This document shows, piece after piece, positions 24,451 to 33,389 of a DNA stretch of 49,742 nt; the first letter of the stretch is position 1, and each line of letters opens with the position of its first letter. The notes beneath the pieces were generated by a model. It saw only the letters and a program-made list of their open reading frames with translations. It did no database searches and was not told the DNA's origin. The position numbers and the translations under genes are program-made. This stretch comes from Myxococcales bacterium (GTDB lineage Bacteria > Myxococcota_A > Bradymonadia > REDH01): assembly GCA_947496715.1 (NCBI GenBank), contig CANMDT010000009.1, positions 1-49,742 on the forward strand. Direction: 5' to 3'.

Positions 24451-25014
24451 ATGCGAAAGGTCATCACGCTGGCGCTCGCCACAGGATTCGCGGGGCTCCT
24501 TCCTGCGGTTGCGCGGGCGGAGGAGCGTCTCGATCTCTCCCTTCTGCCGCTCACAAAAGCGGGGCTTGAACTCCGCTACGGGCAGGCCGAGGCGGGGAGC
24601 GGCTTTGAGGTGGCGGCGGGGCTGCTGCCCCTCTCCGTGGCGAACGAGGCGTCTAAGGATGAGGGCTGGCTTGGGTTGCTCCGAGCGGGTTACTTGGTGC
24701 CGCTCTCGGGCGCCGACGGGAGCGCGTCGAAGTCGGATATGCCGCTGGGCCTTCGGCTGTCGGCGGTACTCCTGCAGGCAGGGCTGGACGACGGCCTCCG
24801 CGACCGCTCGCTCTACCAGACGGGCGCCGCTGCGGAGGCGGTTGTCACCTTGCGCTGGCGTCCACGCGCCGACATCGAGGTGAGCGGCGAAGCGGGACTG
24901 CTCGGCGGCTACGGCTGGGGGATGGCGACAGCGGCGCGGAAGAACGAGACCGGTCGCACCGAGGGGCTCTTCTGGGCGCCGTCGCTGCACCTGCTTGTGG
25001 GGCGCCGCTGGTAG
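24451..25014 (+). CDS. Small exported protein, possibly outer-membrane associated
   Basis: A 187-residue protein with a clear Sec signal peptide (cleavage after ARA, near residue 22). The mature part alternates hydrophobic and polar residues in short strands rich in Gly and Leu, with no cysteine in the mature region. It ends LLVGRRW, and a terminal aromatic residue is common in outer-membrane beta barrels. The length would allow about eight strands. I do not recognise a family. It lies 60 bp upstream of the GH31 lipoprotein gene on the same strand and may be co-transcribed with it. Confidence 0.6.
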   Translation: MRKVITLALATGFAGLLPAVARAEERLDLSLLPLTKAGLELRYGQAEAGSGFEVAAGLLPLSVANEASKDEGWLGLLRAGYLVPLSGADGSASKSDMPLGLRLSAVLLQAGLDDGLRDRSLYQTGAAAEAVVTLRWRPRADIEVSGEAGLLGGYGWGMATAARKNETGRTEGLFWAPSLHLLVGRRW

Positions 25015-25074
25015 CCGTGACAGCCCGCGCTGGCTCGTGGTAACGCCCGCTTATTGCCTGCTCGGAGGAAGTCG

Positions 25075-27813
25075 ATGAAGGTCCGTACCCTGGTTCCGAT
25101 CCTGCTGCTGTTCGCCGCCTGTGGCGATGATGAGAAGGCTGTCACGGGCGAGGTCGACAGCGGACTCGGCGACGGCTCGTCTGCGACCGATGCAGCTGGT
25201 TCGGGTGATGCGAGTGGCAGCGCCGACAGCTCGGACGGCTCGGCTGAGGACACCAGTGAAGAGGTCCCGCTCACGCCCCCCGACGATGCGACCGTTTCAG
25301 GCGGCGCAACCCGGGTCGAGGTCAGCTTCGCACCGTTCGGCCTCCGCGTGCTCGCTGCAGACGGCAGCGAAGTGGGCGCGACGAGCGGCTCCGATGAGGC
25401 CGCCTTTGCCCCCTTCGCGGTTGGCATCGCGCCCTCGTATCGGGCAACCAACTACTACGATCCCCGACTGATGGAGAACGCGGGGAGCGGCCGCGGCCTC
25501 GTCTGGTGCAAACCGGTGAACTGGCAGGCTGCTGCGCTGCAGGGCGGCGGCCTCCGCGCCTCCGCGTCGCTTGACTGCGGCGACACCGAAACTGCTGCGA
25601 CCATCGAACTTGACCTCCTCCCGAGCCTCGCGGAGGCAACCGCGCCGGACCGTGCGGAGGGTGTGATGGCCGAACTCCGCGTCGTCGGCGACACGGCGAA
25701 GGTCGCCATGGTGGCGACCAGCTGGAGCCGGGTGGAGGGCGAGGGCAACTTCGGACTCGGCGAGATGTTCGACACGCTCGATGCAGCCGGTTCGATTCGC
25801 GAGATGCAGATCCGCGCGGAGGGCCGCTCCGAGTCGGCCACCAACGAGGTGCATGTACCCGTCTCCTTCTTCCAGACCACGAGTGGCCTCGGCCTCTTCG
25901 CTGACCAGCGCGAGCCCGGCGCCTTCGACTTCGGCGTGGGTCGCCCGGCGTTCAACCGGGTGGCCTACAACGGCACCCGCCTCCGCCTCCACCTCTGGGC
26001 TGAAGCGGCGAGCAACGAGCGGCCGCTGCGGCTGTTGCAGCGCTACCTCGACCTGACGGGCTATCCCAAGCAGGTGCCCTTCTGGTCGCTCGGGCCGCAG
26101 TGGTGGCGCAACGAGAACCGCGACGCCGCAGAGGTGCTTGACGATGCCCGCCGCGCCATCGCCAACGACATCCCGAGCACCGTCATCTGGATCGACCGGC
26201 CCTGGTCCTCCGCCTACCACAACTGGCGGTTCAACGCGGCCCAGTTCCCCGACCCGCAGGCGCTCTTCGATGAACTCCGGGCCATGGGCCACCCGGTGCT
26301 GCTCCACCACTCGCCGCAGCTCAATCCGGTGGGACAGACAGACCTGGGCGCAAACGAAGACACCTCCGAGGCCATCTTCGAGCGGTATGAGGCCAACGGC
26401 TGGCTCGTTACCTTCCAGGGCCGCACCCAGCCCGTCATGTTGCCCTGGGGCGGCGGTACGGGCGGCTTCATCGACTACAGCCATCCCGACGCGGTGGCCG
26501 ATCAGCAGGAGCTCATCCGACGGGTCACCGACCTCGGCGCCATCGGCGTGAAGATGGACTGGGACGAGTACCTGCAGGCCAACGTAGGGCCGCAGCGGCT
26601 CTACATGCAGTTCTTCAACGGCGAGACCAACCAGACCATGCATGGCTGGTACTCGGCGCTCTACCACCGCACCAACATCGAGGCCTTCGACCGGGCGCTC
26701 GGCGGCCCCTCCTTCAGCATCTCGCGCTCCGGCATGGCGCGTGACCAGGTCTGGAACAGCTGCATCTGGCCCGGCGACCTTGGCAACGACTGGACCGAGA
26801 ACACCACGGCGAAGATGCCCGCAGAGGGTGAGTGGAAGGTTGGCGGCCTGCCCTCCGCCTACTACGGCGCGCTCAGCCTCGGCATGAGCGGCTATCCCTG
26901 TTACGGCAGCGACATCGGCGGCTACCGGGGCGGCCTCTCCACCGAAGAGGTCCTGTTGCGCTGGCTCGAGCTCGGCATCTTCCATCCCGTGACCCAGCTC
27001 GGCGGCGCCGGCTCAGCCCACATGCCCTGGGTCGCCGGCTCACCCTACTCGGCCGACGCCGTCGCCGTGACCCGCGACTACTTCAAGCTCCGCAACCAGC
27101 TCACGCTCTACGCCTACGGCGAGCTGACGAAGGCTGCCCAGACCGGCGCCCCCTTCGTGCGGAGCCTCTGGTTCCAGTATTTCGACCTCCCCGAGGCGCG
27201 CGCCTTCGACCGCGAATTCCTCTTCGGCCCCGACCTGCTCGTTGCGCCCGTGACGCGCGAGGGCGAGACTGCCGTCACGCTGCTGCTCCCGCCCGGCGGC
27301 TGGTTCGACTGGTGGAGCGGCGAGCGGCGCGAAGGCCCCGCCATCATCACCGTCGATGCGCCCATCGGACGGGTGCCGCTCTTCTTCCGCGAGGGTGCGG
27401 TGCTACCGCTCCTCGACCCCCGCCTGCACAGCCTCAAGCCGGCCTCTGACCCCACTGTGATCGGCTACGACGAACTCCGAGACACCGAGGTGGTGGTGGC
27501 CGCGACGCCCGTCACAAAGACGCTGCCGAACGGAGTCGAGGTGACGGTCGCGGAACCGGGGTGGCTTACCGTCGCAGTGCGCTTCGGCGCCCCCGCGCCG
27601 GCCTCTACGGAGGAGGATTGGTTCGCGCCCGATTCGGTGCTGGTCCGTCTGCTGCTAGGCGGCACGGCGCTCGCCGATGTGGGCCCCGCAACGGTGTTCA
27701 TCACCGACGATGCTGGCACGCGGGAACTGGCCCCATCCGAGTGGAGCTTTGATGCCGCGCGGCGTCAGCTGCAGGTGCGGCTGACGACCGACGCGACCAT
27801 CGAGATCCGCTAG
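25075..27813 (+). CDS. Glycoside hydrolase family 31 lipoprotein (alpha-glucosidase/alpha-xylosidase type)
   Basis: A 912-residue lipoprotein. The start at 25075 has GGAGGAA 4 nt upstream and begins a signal ending in lipobox FAAC, followed by a Ser/Asp/Gly linker. An N-terminal beta-sandwich (about 80-330) precedes the TIM barrel. The nucleophile is predicted as Asp495 in GVKMDWDEY and the acid/base as Asp568 in WPGDLGNDW, matching the GH31 arrangement. The end of the barrel and the proximal C-terminal domain are typical (FLFGPDLLVAPV, GGWFDWWSG, PLFFREGAVLPL). GH31 enzymes are retaining alpha-glycosidases; substrate could be glucoside, xyloside or sulfoquinovoside, not decided here. It probably acts at the cell surface or periplasm on extracellular glycans. 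The stop overlaps that of the convergent ABC permease by four bases (CTAG). Confidence 0.93.
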   Translation: MKVRTLVPILLLFAACGDDEKAVTGEVDSGLGDGSSATDAAGSGDASGSADSSDGSAEDTSEEVPLTPPDDATVSGGATRVEVSFAPFGLRVLAADGSEVGATSGSDEAAFAPFAVGIAPSYRATNYYDPRLMENAGSGRGLVWCKPVNWQAAALQGGGLRASASLDCGDTETAATIELDLLPSLAEATAPDRAEGVMAELRVVGDTAKVAMVATSWSRVEGEGNFGLGEMFDTLDAAGSIREMQIRAEGRSESATNEVHVPVSFFQTTSGLGLFADQREPGAFDFGVGRPAFNRVAYNGTRLRLHLWAEAASNERPLRLLQRYLDLTGYPKQVPFWSLGPQWWRNENRDAAEVLDDARRAIANDIPSTVIWIDRPWSSAYHNWRFNAAQFPDPQALFDELRAMGHPVLLHHSPQLNPVGQTDLGANEDTSEAIFERYEANGWLVTFQGRTQPVMLPWGGGTGGFIDYSHPDAVADQQELIRRVTDLGAIGVKMDWDEYLQANVGPQRLYMQFFNGETNQTMHGWYSALYHRTNIEAFDRALGGPSFSISRSGMARDQVWNSCIWPGDLGNDWTENTTAKMPAEGEWKVGGLPSAYYGALSLGMSGYPCYGSDIGGYRGGLSTEEVLLRWLELGIFHPVTQLGGAGSAHMPWVAGSPYSADAVAVTRDYFKLRNQLTLYAYGELTKAAQTGAPFVRSLWFQYFDLPEARAFDREFLFGPDLLVAPVTREGETAVTLLLPPGGWFDWWSGERREGPAIITVDAPIGRVPLFFREGAVLPLLDPRLHSLKPASDPTVIGYDELRDTEVVVAATPVTKTLPNGVEVTVAEPGWLTVAVRFGAPAPASTEEDWFAPDSVLVRLLLGGTALADVGPATVFITDDAGTRELAPSEWSFDAARRQLQVRLTTDATIEIR

Positions 27814-28973
27814 GAGCGGAGCGCTTCGAGCGGCGAGATGCGCGAGGCGCGGACCGCTGGGAGGAAGCCGCCGAGCAGCCCCATGCCGACCGAGAAGAGG
27901 CCGGCGGTGACGAAGGCCTGCGTCGAGGGTGCGAGTGCGAAGACGAGCTCCGACCAGGTGGCCGGGTTCATCATGGAGATCTTGGTCGTGCTGAGCGCGA
28001 GCGCGCCGAGCAGGCCGATGGCGCCGCCGGTGACGGTCATCACGAGCGCCTCCATGAGGAAGCCCATGAGGATGGCGTAGCGAGAGAAGCCGAGTGCGCG
28101 CAGCGTGCCGATCTCGCGGGTGCGGTGGGCGACGGCGGCATGCATCGTGATGGTGGCGCCGATGATGGCACCGAGCGAGAAGAAGAGCGAGACGATGAAG
28201 CCCATGATAGTGAGGAACTTGGAGAGTCCTTCGGACTGGGCGGCGAGGAAATCCGGCTCGCTCTTGACCTTGAGGCCGAGCCGCTTGTCGGACTCGATGA
28301 CGGCGCGGAAGGCGTCGATGCCGCCGGCCGAGGCGAGGCGGGCGCGGACGACCGAGACGCCGCTCTGCCGACCGAAGGCGGCGCGGACCGTGACCACGTC
28401 GGCCCAGATCTCGGACTCTGCACCCGAGCCGCCATCTTCGAAGACGCCGACGATGCGGAGCGGCCGGTTCTTGCGTACGGAGATCTGGTCGCCGAGCGTG
28501 AGCCCCTTGAAGCGGCCGAGGATGCCGCGGCCCACCATGGCCTCGTCGGTGCCGGGCTTGGGGAGCGCGCCTTCGACCACCTTGAGGTTGGGTCGGAGCT
28601 TGAGCGACTGGTCGCTGTAGCCGCGCATGTTGACGTTGGAGAAGCCGATGGCGCCGAGCTTGTCGAGCGCGACGACGACGACGATTTCGCCACCGCCGAT
28701 GGGCTTGCCGTTCTCCTGCGCGAGGCCCGGCTGCGATAGCACGAGGCCGACGGCAGCCTCGTCTACACCGCTCTCAAGCTCGCCGGTTGCGCCTGCCCGC
28801 ATGATGATGGCGACATCGTCCTGGCCGCCGACAGCGACCGACTTCTTGACGCCTGCTGCGAGCATGAGCGCAGCGGCGAGGACGGCGGTGACGAGAGCCA
28901 CGCCAAGCACCGTGATGATGGCGGTGACCCGGCGGACCCAGATGCTGCGAAGGTTGTACTGGTAGGGAATCAT
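27810..28973 (-). CDS. ABC exporter permease, FtsX/MacB type (second permease)
   Basis: A 387-residue inner-membrane protein: one N-terminal helix (about 16-40), a large periplasmic domain (about 45-260) of MacB_PCD type, and three C-terminal helices forming an FtsX domain (SLFFSLGAIIGATITMHAAV, then about 310-335 and 355-380). The segment TREIGTLRALGFSRYAI is the conserved cytoplasmic coupling loop of this family. It is the last gene of the operon adaptor - ATPase - permease - permease, starting 7 bp after the previous stop. With two different FtsX permeases, the transporter is probably a heterodimer, as in LolCDE-type and some antibiotic or lipid exporters. The transported substrate is unknown. 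Confidence 0.9.
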   Translation of the reverse strand: MIPYQYNLRSIWVRRVTAIITVLGVALVTAVLAAALMLAAGVKKSVAVGGQDDVAIIMRAGATGELESGVDEAAVGLVLSQPGLAQENGKPIGGGEIVVVVALDKLGAIGFSNVNMRGYSDQSLKLRPNLKVVEGALPKPGTDEAMVGRGILGRFKGLTLGDQISVRKNRPLRIVGVFEDGGSGAESEIWADVVTVRAAFGRQSGVSVVRARLASAGGIDAFRAVIESDKRLGLKVKSEPDFLAAQSEGLSKFLTIMGFIVSLFFSLGAIIGATITMHAAVAHRTREIGTLRALGFSRYAILMGFLMEALVMTVTGGAIGLLGALALSTTKISMMNPATWSELVFALAPSTQAFVTAGLFSVGMGLLGGFLPAVRASRISPLEALRS

Positions 28974-28980
28974 GATGCTC

Positions 28981-30180
28981 CTAGGCCACGCGACGGAGGT
29001 TTTCGACCACGTTCAGGCGCGCAACGGTGAGCGCTGGAACGATGCCGGCGAGGAGGCCGATGACGGTCGCTGCTGCGACCGCCTCTGCGTAGGTCCAGAT
29101 CTTCACGCGGAAGACCGGGAAGAAGTTGGCGAGGTTGTATTCGAGGAAGTCGCCGAGGGCGACGTCGACGATGAGATACGAGAGGATGACGCCGGGGATG
29201 GCGCCCGCCAGCGCGATGAGCGTGCTCTCGGTGAGGATGAGCGAGGCCAGCGTCTTGGCGTGGAAGCCGATGGCCTTCATGCTCGCATACTCGTTGGTCC
29301 GCTCACGCACGCTCATGCTGATGGCGTTTGCAAGGATGAGGCCGAGGATGGCGAGGATGATGTAGGAGAGGTAGCTCATGATGGCGAGGACCGAGGAGAC
29401 CATGCCCATGAAGCCCTGAAAGAAGGTGGCCTCATCTTGGGTGAGCGTCTGGGTGTCGGCATCGTCGAACCGCTTGTCGATGGCTGCGGTGACCTCGGCG
29501 GCGTGTGCGGCATCGACGGAGCGGCTGGCGATCCAGCCCACCCGGTCTTTGGCCTCGGCGCGGACGCCGTCGTTCATGTAGTCCCAGCGAAAGTAGAAGG
29601 TCAGCCGATCCACCGCCTTGGAGGTGGTGGAGTAGAGGCCGACAATCTTGAAGGCCCACGGCTCTCCGTTCTCGCGCGCTCCGAAGATGGGGCTCTCGAG
29701 GGTGATGTTGTCTCCCACCTTCCAGTTGAACTTGGCGGCGAGCAGGTCGCCGACAACGGCGCCGTTTCGGGTCTCGTTGAAGGCCTTGAGCTGGTCGTCG
29801 GGGATCTTGATCTCGTCGTAGACCGTCAGGAAGGTGGTGTGGTCTGCGGCGATGGTGGCGAAGAAGTCGTTCTCGTGCGCGGGGTCCTTTCCTCCGAACC
29901 AGTTGAGGAAGGTAGAGGCACGGATGAGCGGCTTTCCGTCTGCCCCCTTGAGGTCACGGACATCGTCGGCGTAATTTTTTGGCAGGTCCATCACAAAGGT
30001 GACTTTGTGACGGGTGACGAGCCGGTCTTTGAGGGTGTAGTTCTTGGCCTCATCCCACGACATGACGGCGGTACGGAGTGTCACGAAGGTGAGCAGCGCG
30101 ACGGCGACGCCTGCGATGGTGAGCGCGAGGCGGACCGGGTTACGGTAGATGTTGCGAACAGCGAGTCCGGGGAGGTTCAT
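28981..30180 (-). CDS. ABC exporter permease, FtsX/MacB type (first permease)
   Basis: A 399-residue inner-membrane protein with an N-terminal helix (about 15-38), a periplasmic domain (about 45-265) and three C-terminal helices of an FtsX domain (about 270-300, 322-350, 360-385). The loop RTNEYASMKAIGFHAKT is the family coupling motif. The ATG overlaps the stop of the upstream ATPase gene by four bases (30177-30180), indicating translational coupling. The periplasmic domain differs from that of the second permease, so the pair probably forms an asymmetric membrane core. The substrate is not inferable. Confidence 0.9.
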   Translation of the reverse strand: MNLPGLAVRNIYRNPVRLALTIAGVAVALLTFVTLRTAVMSWDEAKNYTLKDRLVTRHKVTFVMDLPKNYADDVRDLKGADGKPLIRASTFLNWFGGKDPAHENDFFATIAADHTTFLTVYDEIKIPDDQLKAFNETRNGAVVGDLLAAKFNWKVGDNITLESPIFGARENGEPWAFKIVGLYSTTSKAVDRLTFYFRWDYMNDGVRAEAKDRVGWIASRSVDAAHAAEVTAAIDKRFDDADTQTLTQDEATFFQGFMGMVSSVLAIMSYLSYIILAILGLILANAISMSVRERTNEYASMKAIGFHAKTLASLILTESTLIALAGAIPGVILSYLIVDVALGDFLEYNLANFFPVFRVKIWTYAEAVAAATVIGLLAGIVPALTVARLNVVENLRRVA

Positions 30181-30872
30181 GCCAACACTCCCTTGTTGAG
30201 GCGGCGAATGACGGTGGCCCGCTCAGCAGCCTCGGGGTCGTGGGTGACCATGATAATGGTCTTGCCGAGCTCGCGGTTGAGCTGTTCGAAGAGCTTGAGG
30301 ATCTCGTCGGCGCTGTTGCGGTCGAGGTCGCCCGTGGGCTCGTCGCCGATGATGACCTTGGGGTCGTTGACGATGGCGCGGGCGATGGCGACGCGCTGCT
30401 CCTGGCCGCCCGAGAGCATGCGGGGGTAGTGGCCCATACGGTCGGAGAGGCCGACGATGTCGAGCGCGATCTGGGCCCGCTTCTTGCGCTCCGCTGAACT
30501 CATCTTGTGGAGGAGCAGAGGCAGCTCAACGTTCTCGAGTGCGGTCAGGACAGGCAGCAGGTTGTAGCTCTGGAAGACGATGCCCACGTTGGCGGCGCGC
30601 CAGGCGGTGATCTCAGCGTCGCTCATTTTGTCGAGCCGGGCGCCGGCGACGGTGATCTCGCCGCTGGTCGGCTTGTCGAGGCCGGCGATGAGGTTGAGCA
30701 GCGTCGACTTGCCGGAGCCCGAGGGGCCCATGAGCGCCTCGAAGGAGCCTTCGGGCACATTGAGGTCGAGCGAGTCGAGCACGCGCAGCGTCTGGCCGCC
30801 GCGGGTGAACTCCTTGACGACGCCTTTGATGCTGATGGCGCTGCCGACCGACTTGGACTGTTCTGCACTCAT
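30177..30872 (-). CDS. ABC transporter ATP-binding protein (MacB/LolD type)
   Basis: A 231-residue cytoplasmic ATPase. ATG at 30872 has GGAG at good spacing and overlaps the adaptor stop by four bases. Motifs are Walker A GPSGSGKST, Q-loop VFQSYNLLPVLT, signature LSGGQEQR, Walker B VIIGDEPTGDLD and the H-loop MVTHDPEAA. The LLPVLTALENVELPL and DEPTGDLD stretches are characteristic of the LolD/MacB/YknY subfamily, which drives mechanotransmission through FtsX permeases without passage of substrate through the inner membrane. The Walker B neighbour Gly (IIGDEP), where Ala is usual, is a mild deviation. Confidence 0.95.
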   Translation of the reverse strand: MSAEQSKSVGSAISIKGVVKEFTRGGQTLRVLDSLDLNVPEGSFEALMGPSGSGKSTLLNLIAGLDKPTSGEITVAGARLDKMSDAEITAWRAANVGIVFQSYNLLPVLTALENVELPLLLHKMSSAERKKRAQIALDIVGLSDRMGHYPRMLSGGQEQRVAIARAIVNDPKVIIGDEPTGDLDRNSADEILKLFEQLNRELGKTIIMVTHDPEAAERATVIRRLNKGVLA

Positions 30873-32077
30873 GGGGTCTCCTGTTCCACGGCCGCGCCCT
30901 CTGTGAGCGTGGCGGGAGGTGATTGAATCAGACGGGTGCCCGGCGAGACGCCGCCGAGGACTTCGAAGCCGTCGCCGATGGCGGGGCCGGTGGTGATGAC
31001 CACCTTCTTGGCTTTGCCCTCCACAATCTCGAAGCCGCACTGGCTGCCACCGCAGGCGACGAGGGCCGAGGCAGGCACGACGGTCTTGGGCGCGGCCTCC
31101 TTCTTGGCGGCCTCTTTGAGGAAGCGGATGCGGGTGGCCATGTCGGGCATGAGGCCTGCAACAGGAGGGTCGAGCTTGATGCGGACGACGCCGGTCGCCT
31201 TCGCGCGGTCGACCTTGGCCGAGAAGCTGACGATGCGGCCGGCGAGGCGTGCGTCGGGGCGGCTGTCGAGGATGATCTCGGCGGGCATGTTGAGCGAGAG
31301 TTGGGCGAGGCGCGACTCCGGCACATCGGCCTCGACGAGCAGGGAGTTGGGATCGATGATCTCCACGAGCGTTGCGCCGGGTGCGGCAACGGTGCCGGGC
31401 GCGACAGGGCGCGTAGAGATGATGCCCGTGAAGGGCGCGGCGACGGCGAACTTGCCGAGGCCGGTCTGCAGGGCGGAGACCTCTGCGTCGGAGGCCTTCA
31501 CATCGGCCTTGGAGGAGGCGATGCGGGCGTCGAGCATGGTGAGCTTACGACCAAGGTCGTCAAGGTTGGCGGCGAGCGAGACACCGGAGGCAACCAGCCC
31601 CTTCTCCCGCTCAAGCAGGCCTGCCGTGTCGGCCCGCTCTGTTTCTGCGACCTTCACCCGGCTCTGCGCTGCTGCGCGCCTCGCCTCTGCGGAGGCAACC
31701 GCGGCCTCGGCATCCTTGGCGTCGAGTTCGAAGAGACCCGAACCCTCTGCGACGAGGTCGCCCTCTGCGATGAGCGTCTTGACGACGGTGGCGGCCACCT
31801 GTGCGCCAACCTTCGCGGTCACCTGAGGCACGAGGTAGCCTGTGGCCGTGAGCGCCACGAGGCTGTCTGTCGCGGAGTAGACGCTGACCGTGGTGGTCTT
31901 GACCTTGAGGACATTCATCTTGGCGCGGAGGGCGCCGATGCCGGCGTAGAGCGCGCCTCCGAGGACAACAGCTGCGACGACCCAACCCAGCCAGCCTGGA
32001 AGGCCGCGGGAGGGCGGAGGCGGAGGGGAACGGTCAATGCGGAGAGCATCGAGGCGAGAGGAGAGCGATTCAGACAT
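30869..32077 (-). CDS. Periplasmic adaptor (membrane fusion protein, HlyD/MacA type)
   Basis: A 402-residue protein anchored by one N-terminal helix (about 26-48). A lipoyl/barrel-sandwich half (GYLVPQVTAKVGAQVAATV) is followed by a coiled-coil hairpin (about 120-215, rich in Ala/Glu/Lys/Arg), the second lipoyl half (APFTGIIST, PGTVAAPGATLVEI), a beta-barrel and a membrane-proximal domain. A CGGSQC pair (about 346-351) could form a local disulfide. MacA-like adaptors link an FtsX-type ABC transporter to an outer-membrane channel; no TolC-like gene is seen here. The stop overlaps the ATPase start, so all four genes from here to 27810 form one operon. Confidence 0.9.
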   Translation of the reverse strand: MSESLSSRLDALRIDRSPPPPPSRGLPGWLGWVVAAVVLGGALYAGIGALRAKMNVLKVKTTTVSVYSATDSLVALTATGYLVPQVTAKVGAQVAATVVKTLIAEGDLVAEGSGLFELDAKDAEAAVASAEARRAAAQSRVKVAETERADTAGLLEREKGLVASGVSLAANLDDLGRKLTMLDARIASSKADVKASDAEVSALQTGLGKFAVAAPFTGIISTRPVAPGTVAAPGATLVEIIDPNSLLVEADVPESRLAQLSLNMPAEIILDSRPDARLAGRIVSFSAKVDRAKATGVVRIKLDPPVAGLMPDMATRIRFLKEAAKKEAAPKTVVPASALVACGGSQCGFEIVEGKAKKVVITTGPAIGDGFEVLGGVSPGTRLIQSPPATLTEGAAVEQETP

Positions 32078-32149
32078 CTGTTACCGTGGGTGCGGGCGCC
32101 GCTTCATAGATGCGGGGCGCGGCTTCGGGGTGCGGCGCTGAGGCGAGAA

Positions 32150-32572
32150 TCAGGCGGCGGGCTCACCGCGCAGGACGTAACGCCGGTGGAGCCAGCGGCC
32201 GGCCTCTGCGGCGGGGAAAAAGAGCGAGATGCCGACCATCGCCATCCAGGGAGGGTGGGGAATCTGCATCATCGTCAACAGGGCGCCCGCGAGCATGGAG
32301 CCGGCCACGACAAGTGCCGGCCAGCGCTCTCTGCCACCGGTCAGCAGGCTGGCAAGAAAGGCGCCTGCCATCGTGCCATCGAACCAGGCGACCAGCACCA
32401 TGATCAAGGCGCCGAGCGGGAGCGACCGCATGTAGGCCTCCATGGCGACCTTGTCGTGCATGTCGAGGCCTGGCGGCGCAGGATAGATGGAGCTGCTGAG
32501 CGATTCGACGAGCCCTACGACCAGGGCGGCGACGACGAGCCCCGCGAACGTGGCTCCGATGGAACGAAACAT
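32150..32572 (-). CDS. Small four-helix integral membrane protein of unknown function
   Basis: A 140-residue protein. ATG at 32572 is preceded by GGAGG with 8-nt spacing, which decides it over an in-frame ATG at 32626. Four hydrophobic helices can be drawn: about 2-24, 50-75, 88-108 and 110-128. The loop SIYPAPPGLDMHDKVAM between helices 1 and 2, with the PPPGLD-like turn, recurs in a widespread family of small uncharacterised bacterial membrane proteins. It may be co-transcribed with the ABC exporter operon 72 bp downstream. No function can be assigned. Confidence 0.72.
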   Translation of the reverse strand: MFRSIGATFAGLVVAALVVGLVESLSSSIYPAPPGLDMHDKVAMEAYMRSLPLGALIMVLVAWFDGTMAGAFLASLLTGGRERWPALVVAGSMLAGALLTMMQIPHPPWMAMVGISLFFPAAEAGRWLHRRYVLRGEPAA

Positions 32573-32646
32573 GGGCAAACCTCCGTCAGGCGCGGGCAGG
32601 GTAGTCCGCATGGACGACTGACGCAAAACTCTCTCCTCCGCGCGCG

Positions 32647-32675
32647 TTGACAGCCCCAGAGGCCGAATCTACCTT
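32647..32675 (+). promoter_or_regulatory. Candidate sigma-70-type promoter of the superoxide dismutase gene
   Basis: TTGACA (32647-32652, perfect -35), a 17-nt spacer and TACCTT (32670-32675). The predicted start near 32682 gives a 50-nt leader before ATG 32732. The -35 is part of the TGACAGCCC motif shared with two other upstream regions in the window. Confidence 0.5.
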
Positions 32676-32731
32676 CGTGCTTCACTTTACGCCTCGCGTC
32701 ACCTTCTGGTGGCGCCCACCAGCGAGTCATC

Positions 32732-33349
32732 ATGTCGAAGCCTGCGCTCCCCGAACTCTCCTATCCTCTCGATGCGCTCGAGCCCTTCGTTGACGCCCGC
32801 ACCATGGGCATTCACCACGGCAAGCATCACGCCGCCTACGTGAACAACCTCATCGTCGCGCTCGACAAGCACCCCGCCCTCTACGAGAAGTCGGTGCATG
32901 AGCTCGTAGCCAACCTCGAGACGCTCCCCGACGACATCCGCAACGCGGTCCGCAACAACGGCGGCGGCCACCTCAACCACACCCTCTTCTGGGAGATCAT
33001 GTCGCCCGGCGCCGGCGGCGACCCGACCGGCCCCGTCGCGGAGGCCATCACCGGTACCTTCGGTGACTACGGTACCCTCAAGGAGAAGCTCAAGGCCGCC
33101 GCGCTCGGCCAGTTCGGCTCCGGCTGGGCCTGGCTCTCGGTTGCGGCCGACGGCAAGCTCATCGTCGAGGCAACCGCCAACCAGGATAGCCCCATCTCCA
33201 AGGGCCACTCCCCCGTCATCGGCATCGACGTCTGGGAGCACGCCTATTACCTGCAGTACCAGAACCCCCGCGCCAACTACGTTGATGCCTGGTTCAACAC
33301 GGTGAACTGGAGCAAGGTCAACGCGCTCTTCCTCGCCGCGCAGCGCTAG
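32732..33349 (+). CDS. sodA: Superoxide dismutase, Mn-type
   Basis: A 205-residue enzyme that converts superoxide to hydrogen peroxide and oxygen. Metal ligands are His28 in MGIHHGKHH, the His of GGHLNHTLFW, and the Asp and His of DVWEHAYY. Manganese specificity is suggested by GGGHLNH (Gly, where Fe enzymes have Gln) together with the ANQDSP motif, whose Gln serves the active-site water in Mn enzymes. There is no signal peptide, so it is cytoplasmic. A good sigma-70-like promoter lies upstream. The lipoprotein gene 37 bp downstream has no promoter of its own that I can see and may be co-transcribed. Confidence 0.96.
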   Translation: MSKPALPELSYPLDALEPFVDARTMGIHHGKHHAAYVNNLIVALDKHPALYEKSVHELVANLETLPDDIRNAVRNNGGGHLNHTLFWEIMSPGAGGDPTGPVAEAITGTFGDYGTLKEKLKAAALGQFGSGWAWLSVAADGKLIVEATANQDSPISKGHSPVIGIDVWEHAYYLQYQNPRANYVDAWFNTVNWSKVNALFLAAQR

Positions 33350-33375
33350 TCACACACTCGCACGACCGTCCTCTT

Positions 33376-33389
33376 AGGAGTCCGCCTTG
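33376..33389 (+). promoter_or_regulatory. Strong Shine-Dalgarno defining a TTG start codon
   Basis: AGGAG (33376-33380), 6 nt before TTG (33387-33389). No ATG or GTG in the same frame would keep the signal peptide intact, so TTG is the start of the following lipoprotein. Confidence 0.8.
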
